In this document: in pieces, positions 13,001-24,705 of the stretch
Numbering within the stretch: position 1 is the stretch's first letter
How the letters are laid out: the number at the start of each line of letters is the position of its first letter
Assembly (NCBI RefSeq): GCF_905475395.1
Contig: NC_058342.1
Coordinates: forward strand, 14,232,640 to 14,296,639
DNA from: Chrysoperla carnea
Taxonomy: Eukaryota > Arthropoda > Insecta > Neuroptera > Chrysopidae
Length of the DNA: 64,000 bases
Reading direction: 5' to 3'
Notes under the pieces: generated by a model
Databases searched by the model: none
Seen by the model: only the letters and a program-made list of their open reading frames with translations
What the model was told of the DNA's origin: nothing
Program-made: the position numbers and the translations under genes

Positions 13001-16000
13001 CAATATTTTTTTGTCATTTTCTCGATTTTTTTATAGGGAACCCCTTAAGAAATTTTAAAAAATCGGGAAAAATTTGGATACAAATTATTTTGTAGGATAA
13101 TTCTGACCCAACAAATAAAAAAACCGGACTTTTTTTGACAATAGGCTTTTGTTCATTAAGAATAAATCGGTTGGATAAAACATAAAAAAAAAAAAAAATA
13201 AATAAATAAATAATAAAACACAAAATTAATTAAAAAATATAAGGATTATATTATTTATATTATATTATTTAAGGATTATTATTTAAAAAAAATAAATTCT
13301 TTAAAATTATACATCCGATCACGTGATAGCTAACACCAGTCAGATGTATACTCAATGTCAGAAAAAATGCTCGTTTTAAAACATTCTAAGTGTTACTATT
13401 ATAACATAACATATGATGAGTACGCTTAGAATGTTTTAACTGTGGCATTTTTTCTGACAGTGAGATACTTTGAAGGTACTACGTCACCTTAAAGGCTATG
13501 CAAGCTTACAAATACAAAAACATGTAACTTACAAATACATGTAAACATGCATATACAAAAATTATTATATGTCATGGATTGATGTCATTCAAGACGCCAT
13601 GACACTCTACACCGTTTAAGAAGTAAATTCGAAATGGTTTTTTAAAATGCAAAATTCGTAAGGTAAATAGTTTTTTTTTAAATAATACTTTCTTGCAAGG
13701 GCGCCAGCCGATTGCAAAGTTGGGGACAAGTTGTGCTTGGAGAATGGGAAAAGTATGAATTGTAGGTACAATTAAAAATAAAGAAGATAAAACGCGAAAA
13801 TTTATTTTAATTTTAAAATTAGACCTATTTTACCATTAATTTTCCTGAAAACCTTTCTCAGGGGTAAAAAAATTCCTTTTTTTACCCCTTTTATCGTATG
13901 GGCGGCTTTTTCCTAAAAAATTGTCAAAAATGATTTTATTTAGTTTTTGTACCCTATATATGAAATATATCAGAGTATATTAAGTTTAATCCCAAATTTG
14001 TAACGCTTAGAAATATTGATGCTACAAACAAATTTTTGATATAGGTACTTATAAAATTAAAATAATTAGCCCATTTCCGTTTGTCTGCCCGTTTACATGA
14101 AAAATCAAAAACGAAAAGAGATACCGACCTGATTTTTTTTGAGCTTGAGTTCGTAAATTGGCACATAAACCGCGTAAACCGCAGGAGAAAAATCAAAAGT
14201 TTAAATGTCAAATTGTTTTATATTAAAAAGTGAACAACTTTTGTTTGAAACATTTTTTCTTAAATAACTTTTTTTTTCCGTGAGAGTCTAAATTAGGGCA
14301 AAAATTTAGTTCCTTTTTCTCAAAAACTATAAAAGATGGTTAGTTAAAAATTTTTAGGTAGCTTGATTGATTCTAATTTCGTACTAAACATATCCGTTAA
14401 CTGATTTTAAATTAAGTAGAATTTTACTTTTTTTAAAGCAAGTGGGTGCTTTGAACCATTTTTGTGAATCTCTAGAGAGGGGCAGCTGCCCCTACGTGCC
14501 CTCCTTGTCGACGCCCATGCGTTCATGGTGTAAGTCAGATACTAATGTAACGTTTAAACCAATTTTTCAAATTTAGGGCAAAAGCTTATTGGACGTGTAG
14601 TTTTTGAAATTTTGCCCAAAGTTATATAAAAGATGAAATTTATCGTTCAATGAACCAGATTTTCTTGTAACAAAATAAACTTAAGGTAGTATAGGTAAAA
14701 TATAAAAATAAACTTATTTTTATTATATTAAAGATAAGCATCTAAATAATGTTTTATTCAAGTTTGAGGATGCTTTATCGATTTTTTTTAATGAAATATT
14801 GAAATATTAAAAATCGTAGTTTTTATATTGACTCAATGTAATCCCGTGCGTTATTTTTTATACAAGACCAAAATTATCATATTTCCAAATAGCTGTCTGT
14901 GTTCACATAATTTAAAAAATTTATATATATATATATATATATAAAACATATGTTATCGATCATTATCAAAAAATATTAACGATTAATCATAATTCATATT
15001 GTAATTTCCGTATGTTTCATTATGCGTATGATAACTTTAAAAATCATTAACAGATGTCGTTGACATCGGTTGACAAGTTCAATTAATATGTCACAAAAAA
15101 TTGTTTTTATAAAATAAACAATCGACTCAGAAAATTTTAAAGAACCATAACTTGGCGCTTTAAACCGTTGTAACGTTGCCAAATCTATTATTTTCATTAT
15201 GATACAGAAGATTTCTAGAGTATAATATTTCGATAATATAGGAATTATAATTACAATAACTTATCAAATGAATGGTCCAAAATACTATTTATTTTTATGT
15301 ATTATTAATTGTTATAAAATCAGTTTAATTATTATGATAAATTATGGTAATGTGTGTATTAAATTTTGAAAAAAAGATAGTCTGTTGACGACCCATACTA
15401 CCTTAAAGCTGAAGCATGAAGAAATTAAAATGCTTATATAAAGTACATATTGTCTCTTAATATTTTCTGGATCTTCGGTTGTGTGATCGCACTGCCTTAA
15501 TCATGAAAATGTATTTTGGTTTTCTCTCTATGTGCACAGTGGAATTTATATGAAATGTAAATGAAGACAAATATGCTTTGTTTATTGGTTTATGTTGATT
15601 AATTGTAAGTGAAAGCTGTTTATTCAACTGTGGAAAATTCACAAGGCCGTAATACAGGGTGTCTCACTATTTATTCATATCTTATATATTACTAGCTTGA
15701 TACCTGCCCCCTTCGCTGGGTTTAAAAATAAAGACCACCAAGTTATAGCCTCCATCTTTCTTGTTCTCACTTAACCCCGTTCCATAACACTCGAAATAGG
15801 GACTGGGATTGTTTTGCATACGTAAAATATGTACAGATTGCAAATTTTTTTAAATGTTATAAAATCTTAATTTATTGTGTGTATCAGAACAGGTAGCCTT
15901 GAATTTTATCACCATTTTTACAGAAATGTTTATGTTTCAAAATGATCTCGTACATGGCGTAGTGAAATTGAATTTTTTAAATATATACTTTTATAAATTA

Positions 16001-19000
16001 TAGCACATGTGTTATTATGATGTATGATCTTTATTGGTGTGTAGTTTCATTCAAATTCATTCGGTAGTTGTTGCATGAAATCGTAACATACAAAAAACAA
16101 ACAAACATCCTTACTTTCATATCTATTATATACAGGGATTTCTCGAACCTGTTTTTCTGTTAATCCGCGAAATCCTCCTTATTCCTTTATCATTTCCATG
16201 ATTTATCCTTCAATTCAAAGTAAAATAGACACATGGTCTAAAAGTGTTACGCACCAGTTTGGTTTTTATACCATTTATTTATGAAATATAACAAGGTATA
16301 TTAACTTAGTCCCAAGTTTGTAACGCTTAAAAATATTGATTCTACGAGCAAAATTTTGGTTTAGGTGTTCATAAAATCACCTAATTAGTCCATTTTCGGT
16401 TGTCTGTTCGTCGGTCCGTCTGTCTGCCGACACGATAACTCAAAAACGAAAAATGATATCAAGCTGAAATATTTACATAAAAGCTTAAGACATTAAAAGT
16501 GAGGTCGAGTTCGTAAATGAGCAACACAGGTCAATTGGGTCTTGGGTCCGTAGGACCCATCTTGTAAACCATTAGAGATAGAACAAAAGTTTAAATGAAA
16601 AAAATATTCCTTATATAAAAATAAACAACTTTTTTTTGAAACATTTTTTTGTAACATCACTGTTTACCCACGACGGCGCAAATTAGGTGCAAATTGTATA
16701 GTATGTATTATATGGAAATAAAAAAATATTATGCGGCAGAGCTCCATAACTGGTCACATTTTCCCCTCATTTAATGTTTCTGACTGTTAGATGCTTTTTA
16801 TTGGAATATGTTTTTGTCTTGTCAAAAATATAAAATGCCTTCAAACAAAACTGCTTAAAATTGTGATTTTGTGCCATACAAAAAAAAGAGTGGAGGTGCT
16901 GAGAAGTTGGTATCCCCAAAAGGTACATCCTTGGCATTAACTCAACCAACATAGCAATTTTTATCCAGTTTGTAGCAAGTTGATAACGAAGTTAACTAAA
17001 TTGCCGGGACACTCTGTGGTAAGTCATTGGTAAGAAAAATTCCTAACATGACTAATATTAAAAATGCGTGTATCATATTTGCCACTTACATAATTCATCA
17101 AGACGAGACTGCAATAAAAATTTTTGCATACAATTTTGTCAGCTTTGTTATTAATTATAAAAATTTTTAAAATAATTAATTGTTAAATCTATTAACTAAT
17201 AATTAATAATTAATCTTATTAGTCATATTTTTAACCGAAAATATAGACTTACGCATCGTTTCTTTGCTCAACAGACAAAGACCGGGAGTATTTTAAATAC
17301 TTAAGCACCTCCAGCGGCCCCTTTAGTTTAAAAGGTAGATTTCAGCAACTTGGTAGACAATTATCAGCGATTGTCAACGTTAAAATAACTTTTTTCGGCG
17401 TTTTTAAGGTTTTACGTAACTCTAAGAAGGTTGAAAATTTGTATGTAATTTGAAAATCCCTTCTCGTTTTCATATCGAAATAACATTTTTTTCGCGGCTT
17501 TGAAGGCTTTACGGATCTCATAATGTTAAGTTGTTAGTTGTTAGTTAGAAATTATTGATAGTTAATGCCAAGAAAGTGTCGTTTGGCTGTGTTAAATCTC
17601 CAACCTCCTTTTTTTGCCCATTTAGTTGAATAAACATCACTTTCGCATTCGTCACTTTTAGCATTTTAAACTATTTTGTTTTTTTTTTTAAAATCTTTTA
17701 AAAGATATTTATTCCTTACACCCACTTTCCCCCCAACGGCGCGGGGGTTAAAACTAAAAAGTTCCACTTTAAACTGTATAGACTTTTTTTAAGAATAATT
17801 TTCTGAAGCCAAACTCAAAAACTGCCAGTCAATGGACCCGGGAAACAATTATTTCCAAAAAATGATAAATTTTCCGTCTTTCGCAAAAATATAGGTCAAC
17901 GAGTCAATTTATCTTGTTATGAAATCGAAAGATAATAAAAAATGCTACAATTTAAAAAAAATTTAACCCCGTAGGACAAAATGGCATAAAATAGCGGCAG
18001 ACAGGTACGGGTAGACAGACAGGTGGACAATCGGAAATGGACTAACTAGGTGATTTTATGAACACCTATACCAAAATTTTTTACAAACTTGGGACTAAAC
18101 TTAGTATACCTTGATATACAACGTATTCTGTTATTAAATGCAGAAACTTTCCCAAAGACTTCCCAAAATAAGCTCATCAAGAGCAACAAAAAAACTCTTT
18201 TCCAAATTTGGATTGGAGCCCTAATTTGGGAGCTACAGGTATGACAAACATTGATAAATTTGATTATTCACAGACTATCATTCGATAACCAGTAGCCAAT
18301 GATAATCAGAAGATATTAGTAAATTTTTTAAAATAATATTCAACTGAGGTAGGGATTTTTAAAAATTATAACATGATTTAATTGGATTATATTATTTTGC
18401 AAAAACATTAAATTATTGTACATAAACAAACAAACTATGTGAAAATGGGTGTGGTTTGTTTGCTTATGTCCAATGATAAATTTTTTACTTATAATTATTA
18501 TTTTCTCAGAATAATAGAATTTTTTTGTTGCTCTTGATGAGCTTATTTTGGGAAGTTAGGTTTCTGCAGTTAATAACAAAACACGTTGTATTTCATATAT
18601 ACATTGAATAAAAATTAAATGACAGGAAAATTTGACCTTAACTTTTAAAATAAACTATTTAAACAAATTTGTTGACAAAACAAGTGAAAACAAACAATTG
18701 ACTGAGTTAATTGTTGAAACACCATGTATAGACAGTGTTGATTACTCTGTCACATCACACATATATACATGCCACACATATATAACTGATATACCCATAT
18801 AATACATACTTTACAATTTGCGCTCTCACGGGTAAACAGTGATGATGTTTACGAAAAAATGTTTTAAAAAAAAGTTTTTATTTTTTTATAAGGAACATTT
18901 TTTATGCTTAAACTTTTGTTCTATCTCTAACGGTTTGCAAGATGGGTCTTACGAACCCAAGACCCAATTGACCTCACTTTTTACGTCCTCAGCACGCTAT

Positions 19001-20917
19001 AAAAAAATTCAGCTTGATATCTCTTTTCGTTTTTGAGTAATCGTGGCGACAGACGGACAGACCGAAAACCGGAAATGGACTAATGATTCTATGAACACCT
19101 ATACCAAAATTGTTTTCGTAGCATCAATATTTTTAAGCGTTCAAACTTGAGACTAAACTAAATATACTATGTATATTTCATTTATACATGGTATAAAACG
19201 TGGGCGGTTGTTTATCAATGACAGTGACAACTGTTTTAGTTATTTTTTTATATATATCAATGTCATTTACCTTATAATATGTACGATTTTTTGTTACATA
19301 AAAATTATGTTGTGTTTTTATACCATGTATATTAAATATATCAAGGTAAACTAAGCTTAGTCCCAAGTTTGCAACGATTAAAAATATTGATGCTATGAAC
19401 AAAATTTTGGTATAGGTATTCATAAAATCACCTTAATTGTTCATTTCCGGTATCTATCTGTCTGTCTCTCCGTCTGTCATCACGATAACTCAAAAACGAA
19501 AAAAGATATCAAGTTAAAATTTTTAAAGCGGGCTCAGGACGTAAAAAATGAAGTCGAGTTCGTAAATGAGCAAAATAGATAAATCGTAGGACGCATCTTC
19601 TAAACCATTAGAGATAGAAAAAAAGTTTAAACGTAAGAAATGTTTCTTATAAAAAAATAAACAACTTTTGTTTCAAACATTTTTTCGAAAACATCACTGT
19701 TTACCCGTGAGGGCGCAAATTAAGTTCGAACATTGTATAGTATGTATTATATAGGAATATCAGTCATGTGTGTGTGACATGTATATATGGCTGACTATCT
19801 CTCTTTACTTACATGACGTGAAAAAAAACAAATCCGTAATTAACACTGTCTATACATGGTATTTGAACAATTAATTCAGTCAACCTTTGTTTTCACTTGT
19901 TAATAGGAAATTTAATATACAAACACGAATCCAGAGTGTGGTAATAGTAGTAATTGCCCCTCAAAAAAGTAAGACAGTCTGCAATTTCAAGTAACTAGCC
20001 AATAACATGTAGCTGTTAACCATAATATAGTCGGATATCTCGAACCAGATTGAAATATCTCATAAAAAATGTGTGAAATTTGAAAATTAAAAATTTAAAT
20101 GCATTTTAGTGGCACTTGTTTTTTAGTGGTTTATTAGCATTATAGAATCTAATTGAGACACTTTTCAAAGATGGGTGTAATACCCTATTGAGACCAGAAG
20201 ATTTTCAAACATACTTTTCTTTAATTTCAGAGCAAACGTAACAAAGTTTTCGCAGAAAGTTTACAAGAAGCATTCTCCTTACTAAACGTCAACGATTTAT
20301 TTAAATTTCAACTTGTTCGAGGTCTATCGAAGAAACAAAAGAAAGAAGTGGAAGCATTGGGTTGGGTTTATTTCATGTACTTATTCATCTACAGTGGCCT
20401 CGAATTTACCCTCACATTTTTAACCCATCATGTATTTGGATACACGTCAATGCAACAAGGTTGGATGTTTTTTGGAATTGGTATCGTAATGTCCGTTATC
20501 CAAGGCCGTTTTGTACGACGCTTTGAAGAACAACAGGTGGTTGTCGCCGCTGTATACAGTTTATGGATTTTAATTCCAAGTTTCATTTTAATTGGAATTT
20601 CGTCTCCAGCGACAAAACTCCTGAATTATTGTCTATATGCAGGTATTTTAGTCCTGGCTGTTTCAACAGCGTTTGTGGTATCTTGTTTAACGACAATGGT
20701 ATCTCATTATGGTCCACATTCTCAAAAAGGTACAGTTATGGGTATATTTAGGTCGTTAGGTTCCTTGGCACGTGCAATCGGACCAATTGTTGCAAGTATC
20801 TCATTTTGGTGTTTGGGAGCAACCATGACATATTGTATTGGGTCACTTGCCCTAATTTTACCTGCCGTTAAATTACATATGACTTTTAGAATGGAAGAGA
20901 ATAAAAAATTATCGTAA
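10008..20917 (+). CDS. MFSD10: MFSD10-like (TetA-type) major facilitator transporter
   Basis: A twelve-helix transporter of the MFSD10 family (Drosophila rtet), related to bacterial tetracycline/H+ antiporters and probably an organic-anion carrier in plasma or internal membranes. Exons are 10008-10400, 12018-12359 and 20231-20917, both introns phase 0, giving 473 residues; human MFSD10 has about 455. Motif A, GALSDRFGRK (115-124), lies between helices 2 and 3. GGISKGNISLSMAIIAD (157-173) and the motif-C-like GIAFSLGFILGPIIGA (188-203) follow. The C-terminal half has GTVMGIFRSLGSLARAIGP, diagnostic of this family. Two adjacent ATGs begin the frame and the first is used. An in-frame upstream exon pair (8433-8451 joined to 9943) could add 28 residues but is unproven. 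Intron 2 is 7.9 kb and repeat-filled. Confidence 0.93.
11007..11445 (+). mobile_element. Helentron/DINE-like repeat, variant-tail copy (plus)
   Basis: It begins at ataccctgtgtatatgaaat and carries the gcccaagtttgtaacgctta, tataggtattcataaaatcacctaatta, gctcaggacgtaaaaag and cgttagagatagaacaaaag blocks in standard order. The (GTCY)n array is reduced to cctgtctg. The end is the second type (gtagcttcaactagtg) and not the palindrome end. It lies in the first MFSD10 intron. Confidence 0.75.
12660..12912 (+). repeat. Tandem duplication, unit about 143 bp
   Basis: Two units begin at about 12665 and 12808 with gattcYttataatgtcYtgaag. Each contains ggacggaacacccccctaa and ends with cactttgaaatatttttaca. 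They are about 90% alike by eye. The array lies just inside MFSD10 intron 2, and no coding frame runs through it. Confidence 0.75.
13353..13464. mobile_element. Short hairpin MITE
   Basis: Inverted arms of about 42 bp start with CAATGTCAGAAAAAATGC and its near-inverted partner ending GCATTTTTTCTGACAGTG. Both arms include aaaacattctaag. The loop of about 30 bp is AT-rich. It encodes nothing. The arm symmetry is direct evidence of a foldback element. Confidence 0.7.
13944..14380 (+). mobile_element. Helentron/DINE-like repeat, diverged copy (plus)
   Basis: The start block gtaccctatatatgaaatat is followed by cccaaatttgtaacgctta, a tataggtacttataaaat segment, a weak GTCT stretch (tttgtctgcccg), and the cgaaaagagataccg and aaagtttaaatgt blocks in the expected order. 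Both divergence and indels are high, so this is an old copy. Confidence 0.65.
14922..14944. repeat. (AT)n microsatellite
   Basis: About eleven uninterrupted AT dinucleotides lie in MFSD10 intron 2, with no other associated feature. Confidence 0.9.
15690..16140 (+). repeat. Retroposon-type repeat (SINE or non-LTR 3' tail)
   Basis: It opens with actagcttgatacctgccccctt, the decayed start of a widespread arthropod retroposon whose usual form contains 'cccgcggcttcgcccg'. It closes with ttcattcggtagttgttgcatgaaatcgtaacatac, then aaacaaacaaacatcctta. This is the typical 3' tail with its ACAAACAT-rich end. The family identification is from memory of such tails. Confidence 0.5.
16265..16715 (+). mobile_element. 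Helentron/DINE-like repeat copy (plus)
   Basis: It has the start ttataccatttatttatgaaa, the cccaagtttgtaacgctta block, a GTCY array (gtctgttcgtcggtccgtctgtctg) near 16400, and then the core to tttacccacgacggcgcaaatt. It is truncated before the subterminal inverted repeat and the palindromic end. Confidence 0.8.
18003..18118 (-). mobile_element. Helentron/DINE-like start fragment (minus)
   Basis: This is the first ~115 bp of the family in reverse. It carries a GACAGACAG array, ggaaatggactaactaggtgattttatgaac, cttgggactaaacttagtatacct. It adjoins the foldback element at 18112-18610. Confidence 0.7.
18112..18610. repeat. Foldback element with ~95-bp arms
   Basis: The left arm (18112-18212) carries acgtattctgttattaa, tgcagaaac, cttcccaaaataagctcatc and aagagcaacaaaaaaa. 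The right arm (18515-18605) is its reverse complement with few changes. A spacer of about 300 bp separates them and has no frame of note. It lies between inverted Helentron-like pieces in MFSD10 intron 2. Confidence 0.75.
18677..19198 (-). mobile_element. Helentron/DINE-like repeat, near-complete (minus)
   Basis: It has both ends. The terminal palindrome block (aagtgaaaacaaacaattgactgagttaattg, with the symmetric CAATTgACTgAGTtAATTG) is at the left, and the start block ending in taccatgtataaatgaaat, read in reverse, is at the right. The GTCY array is reduced to a few units near 19055. It forms a head-to-head inverted pair with 19315-19901. Confidence 0.85.
19315..19901 (+). mobile_element. 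Helentron/DINE-like repeat, near-complete (plus)
   Basis: The start tttataccatgtatattaaat and the full core with a GTCT array near 19455 are present. The subterminal inverted copy of the start (tatacatggtat, 19852-19863) and the end ttgttttcacttgtt are also present. The core carries cgtgtgacatgtatatatgg-like insertions. It is the partner of 18677-19198, only 116 bp away in opposite orientation. Confidence 0.87.
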
Positions 20918-21269
20918 TTTTGTTCTTAAATTTAGGTACAAAAATTGTTTTTGGATACACACAGTATTTTCAAAATGTTTTATGTGATAAAGCACTCCAG
21001 TTTTTAAAGGTTTGTGGTAGAAAAATAGATTTTGTATCCAATGAAATTGGGAACTAATTAAAATTCACATTGTTCTAGTTCCCAAAATATACTACTGTCA
21101 AAAAAGTATCGGCAATTTATTATTTCGCTTTCAAGAGACACTTTCTCTTAAAGCAATTTAATTTCATTTTATTGACTCGATCGATTTTAATGGGTACGTG
21201 GGAGTTCTCATTTAAATACAATTCATCATTTATTATCTGATAATTTATTCAACAAAAATAACACTGTGT

Positions 21270-22500
21270 TACAAAAAAGAAAATGAAAGCACTTTTCGAG
21301 CGACCTGGCTAGGTCTTGGTGAGTACAACATGAAAATGTGTTTCAAAATTGCCTAACACCCCCAAATTTTCAAGTTACTATGGAAAAACTGTTTTTCGTG
21401 TGCTCCGCTCACTTAAACAATTGTAGCTCCTCCAATTTTTTACCGATTTTCGATTGCTTAAAGGTTTTGAAAACTAAAAACATTGAGATTTCGGAATATA
21501 TATGTTTATCTCTTTGAAAATACACTACTGGAATTGTTAACAGAGTGAGAACCACGTCTCAAAGTAGATTGACAAGGATAATAAATGCATAATACGCATG
21601 TGTTAATATACAACAAAATATACTGGCGCGTATTTAAAATAAGATTATACCACTTTTAAATAAAGTTAAAACAGTATATTTTGAACAAATTACCATTTTA
21701 CCATTAAAAAAAATTTTTTTCATAGAATTAACACAAAATTATCTAACAATGTCACTCGTTTGAACGTTAAAAGAAAATAAATTTTTATGCAGTTGTGAAT
21801 GTGAAATATAAAACAGGTCATTGATGCAGCTGATTCCGATCATACAATCATGCACATTGAATACCATCCTTCGGTATTACGTGTTTCTCCGTCAGCTGTT
21901 TGAATATTGTATTTTTGTCTTTGTTAATCCACTCTGTGAAGCCAAAATATACATACTTGGTATACGCTGGGCTTATCTATTTAAAATATATGATTTAAGG
22001 TTTATCTATTCGTTGGGTGCGTTAGGCATGGTGGGGGATTCAAAAATGATGTCAGCGTAAGAGCCACCGTAAGTTGTATCGTTAGATGGCGCTGGGGTCA
22101 CGCACCCAACGGATACTTTTTACAAAAAATTTAATACACTTTATAAAAGATAGATATCTAGATAGGATTTACCCATTTTTTTCATGTTTTTTACAGTATG
22201 GCGTCTTTTTGGCGATTTTTTTCCCTAGATCCTTAAGAACAATTACTACATTCTATCTCGAGTAAAAAATGCTACGGGTTATTAAAATCGGTTGAAAAAT
22301 GTTCAAGTTACAACGCTTTTTGTAAAGAAGAAAATTTGACTCTACTCTTGATATCGATGTCGTGCCATATGTCAGGCTTGTGCATATAGACCCGGAAATT
22401 TCGTCATTGAGCATGATTTATTTTCGCAAGGAATATTTTTGCAGGATCCCGTTTAAAACATGCTCCTGAACGTAAAAGTGCAGGTTCCCGGTGGGTAACC
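21270..22500 (-). repeat. Old repeat related to 43070-43670 (minus)
   Basis: Blocks at 21285-21500 (gagcgacctggctaggtcttg, cctaacacccccaaattttcaagtta, caattgtagctcctcc) and 22260-22480 (aaatcggttgaaaaatgttcaagttac, gatatcgatgtcgtgcc, cgtttaaaacatgctcctgaacgt) match the reverse complement of 43070-43670. About 750 bp of unrelated DNA has split this copy. No protein signature is seen, so the class is unknown. Confidence 0.6.
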
Positions 22501-23145
22501 CGATAGGATTATGTTAACTAATTTTTTTAAACAAATAAGTAATATTCACCAAATCGCTTCGGAAATTTTATCATATAGTTGGGGTTAAAAGTAACAGAAA
22601 ATGTTCTTAGACATTTTTCTCTAAACCTTCCAGTTTTCGAGTAAAAAATTCGTAATATTTTAAAATACGCGATTTTTACGATTTTCATCCCTCAAAAAAT
22701 CTATGAAAAAAATAATATTTTTAATATGTATAAAATTTTTATGTTCATTTTAAGCGCTTGATTGTTAATTGTTAAGAGAGCGTGCGAAAAACCACCCAAA
22801 AATAACGATTTTCTGATCTATAGATGCTAGAAAGATGGGATTTTCACCAATCAACTCAAAATAAAGTCAAATTTCAGAAAAGTTTGAAAAAATTTCTTTT
22901 TCCACAACGCAACCCCCCGGAAAATTGAAAAAACGACATGGAACAACCTCGATATTCTGATGAGAATCAAATCTTGTTTATAAAACGCGTTATAACTTAA
23001 TATAACCCGTAACATTTTTTACTTGAGATAGAATTTATTTTGATAATAACTGTAAGAAAGTAATTGTTCTTGAGGATTTGTTACATTAAAAAGACGTCAA
23101 ACTGTAAAGAAACATAAAAAAAATGGGTAACTTGTATAAAGTGTC
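22130..23145. repeat. Foldback of the same family, arms about 230 bp
   Basis: 22140-22380 and 22930-23140 are diverged reverse complements. They share acttgagatagaa, the cgtaac/gttacg blocks, the agtaattgttcttgaggatt segment, and 'aaaatgggtaac...tataaagtg' at the outer ends. The spacer holds a degenerate coiled AT-rich stretch. It is probably a foldback derivative of the repeat also seen at 43190-43380. Confidence 0.6.
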
Positions 23146-23148
23146 CTT

Positions 23149-23820
23149 ATTATACCATGTATATATGAAATATACATAGTATTATAAGTTTAGTCCCAAG
23201 TTTGTAACGCCTAAAAATATTGATGCTACAAAAAAAAAATTGGTATAGGTGTTCATAAAATCACCTAATTAATCCATTTCCGGTTGTCCGTCCGTCCGTC
23301 CGTCCGTCCGGCCGTCCGGCCGTCCGTCTGTGGTCACGATTACTCAAAAACGAAAAGAGATATCAAGCTGAAATTTTTACAGCGTGCTTAGGACGTAAAA
23401 AGTGAGGTCAAGTTCGTAAATGAGCAACATGGGTCAATTGGGTCATGGGTCCGTAGTACCCATCTTGTAAACCGTTAGAGATAGAATAAAAGTTTAAATG
23501 TAAAAAATGTTCCTTACAAAAAAATAAACAACTTTTGTTTGAAACATTTTTTTGTAAACATCACTGTTTACCCACGAGGGCGTTAATTAGGTACAAATTT
23601 TATAGTATGTATTAATATAGGAATATCAAAGTGAATATCTTTTGTTATTTACATGACGTCAAAAAAAACAAACGATTGCGCATCAACACTTGCGCATTAT
23701 ATGAGAATATCAGTTAAATATGTCAGATATGTATGTATGTGAAATGTGACAGAGTTAGCAACACTGCCTATACATGGAATTTCAACAATTAACTTAGTCA
23801 ATTGTTTGTTTTCACTTGTT
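23149..23820 (+). mobile_element. Helentron/DINE-like repeat, complete, with long (GTCC)n array
   Basis: It is complete from ttataccatgtatatatgaaa to ttgttttcacttgtt. The microsatellite at 23285-23330 is GTCC-type with two GGCC variants, instead of the GTCT seen elsewhere. A segment with gttatttacatgacgtcaaa and gcgcatcaacacttgcgcat distinguishes this subfamily. The copy entering the right edge of the window (63757-64000) matches that part closely. Confidence 0.9.
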
Positions 23821-24282
23821 TTTTTTAGAAAGTATAGATAAATATATATATATTCCGAAAACTCAATGTTCTATTTTCCAAAACCGTTAAGCATAAAAAT
23901 TGAAGAATATTTATTTTGCTCATTTTAGACATGATTGATTAAAAAAGAACGAAGCTACACTTTAAACGTTTTAATGTGATCATCAACTTTCGAAAAAAAA
24001 TATTTTTTCAATCATTACCACAGTTTTTCAAATTATAAAATTTCCGGTATTTTTTGACAGAATGTACGATGATTTTTTCCTATGGAAAAATATTTTTTAA
24101 AGGCTATTAAGATTATTAAATTTTATTAAGTTGGCAAATTCCTATTCGAAATTTCTTTAAAAACATTAAATGGTGTAATTTAACCCTTAATTTAAATTTT
24201 AAATTAGAATCATTGGAGTTTCTGGAGTTTCGATTCTTAGGGTTCTTATATCTATCGATGAGAAAGTCCACAAAATTACTAT

Positions 24283-24543
24283 CAATAGAACCACTTATGA
24301 AATTTCCAATTCGATCTCATTCATGAATTGCAATCAATTAATTGAAAATTTTCCGATTAGTTCTACTGGATTGAATCGGAATGAATTGGAAATTTTTGTT
24401 GCAATTAAACCCGATTCATTTCGATTAAAAATTTAATTGGTTTCAATTGGAATGAATCGAAACTTTTTTACAATTGAATCCTATTCATTCCGATTGGTTG
24501 AATTGGAAATTTTCGATTCTTGAATGGAATATTTTTATCAGGG
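24283..24543. mobile_element. MITE, 'gaattggaatgaatcgg' family, left-truncated
   Basis: The interior is built from short AATTGGAAT/GAATCGGAA-like words on both strands, and the right terminus is tttttatcagggtt. It aligns with 26815-27132 from caatagaacc onward and lacks the left terminus. No coding capacity. Confidence 0.65.
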
Positions 24544-24705
24544 TTAACAACCAAGACCGATAACTATCGACGATACTTATACGTACGATTTAATCTCCCA
24601 AAAATTATTAATTTCTATTCAAACTCTTTTCGGATCTGTAGATAATAATGCGAAGTTTAAAAATAGCATCGACGAATTTTTTAAAATGCTACAGTTCCAA
24701 CAAGT

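Noticed and set aside
14479..14492. Perfect palindrome GGGGCAGCTGCCCC
   Set aside because: It lies in a short GC-rich patch typical of decayed transposon ends, and no pairing terminus was found nearby.
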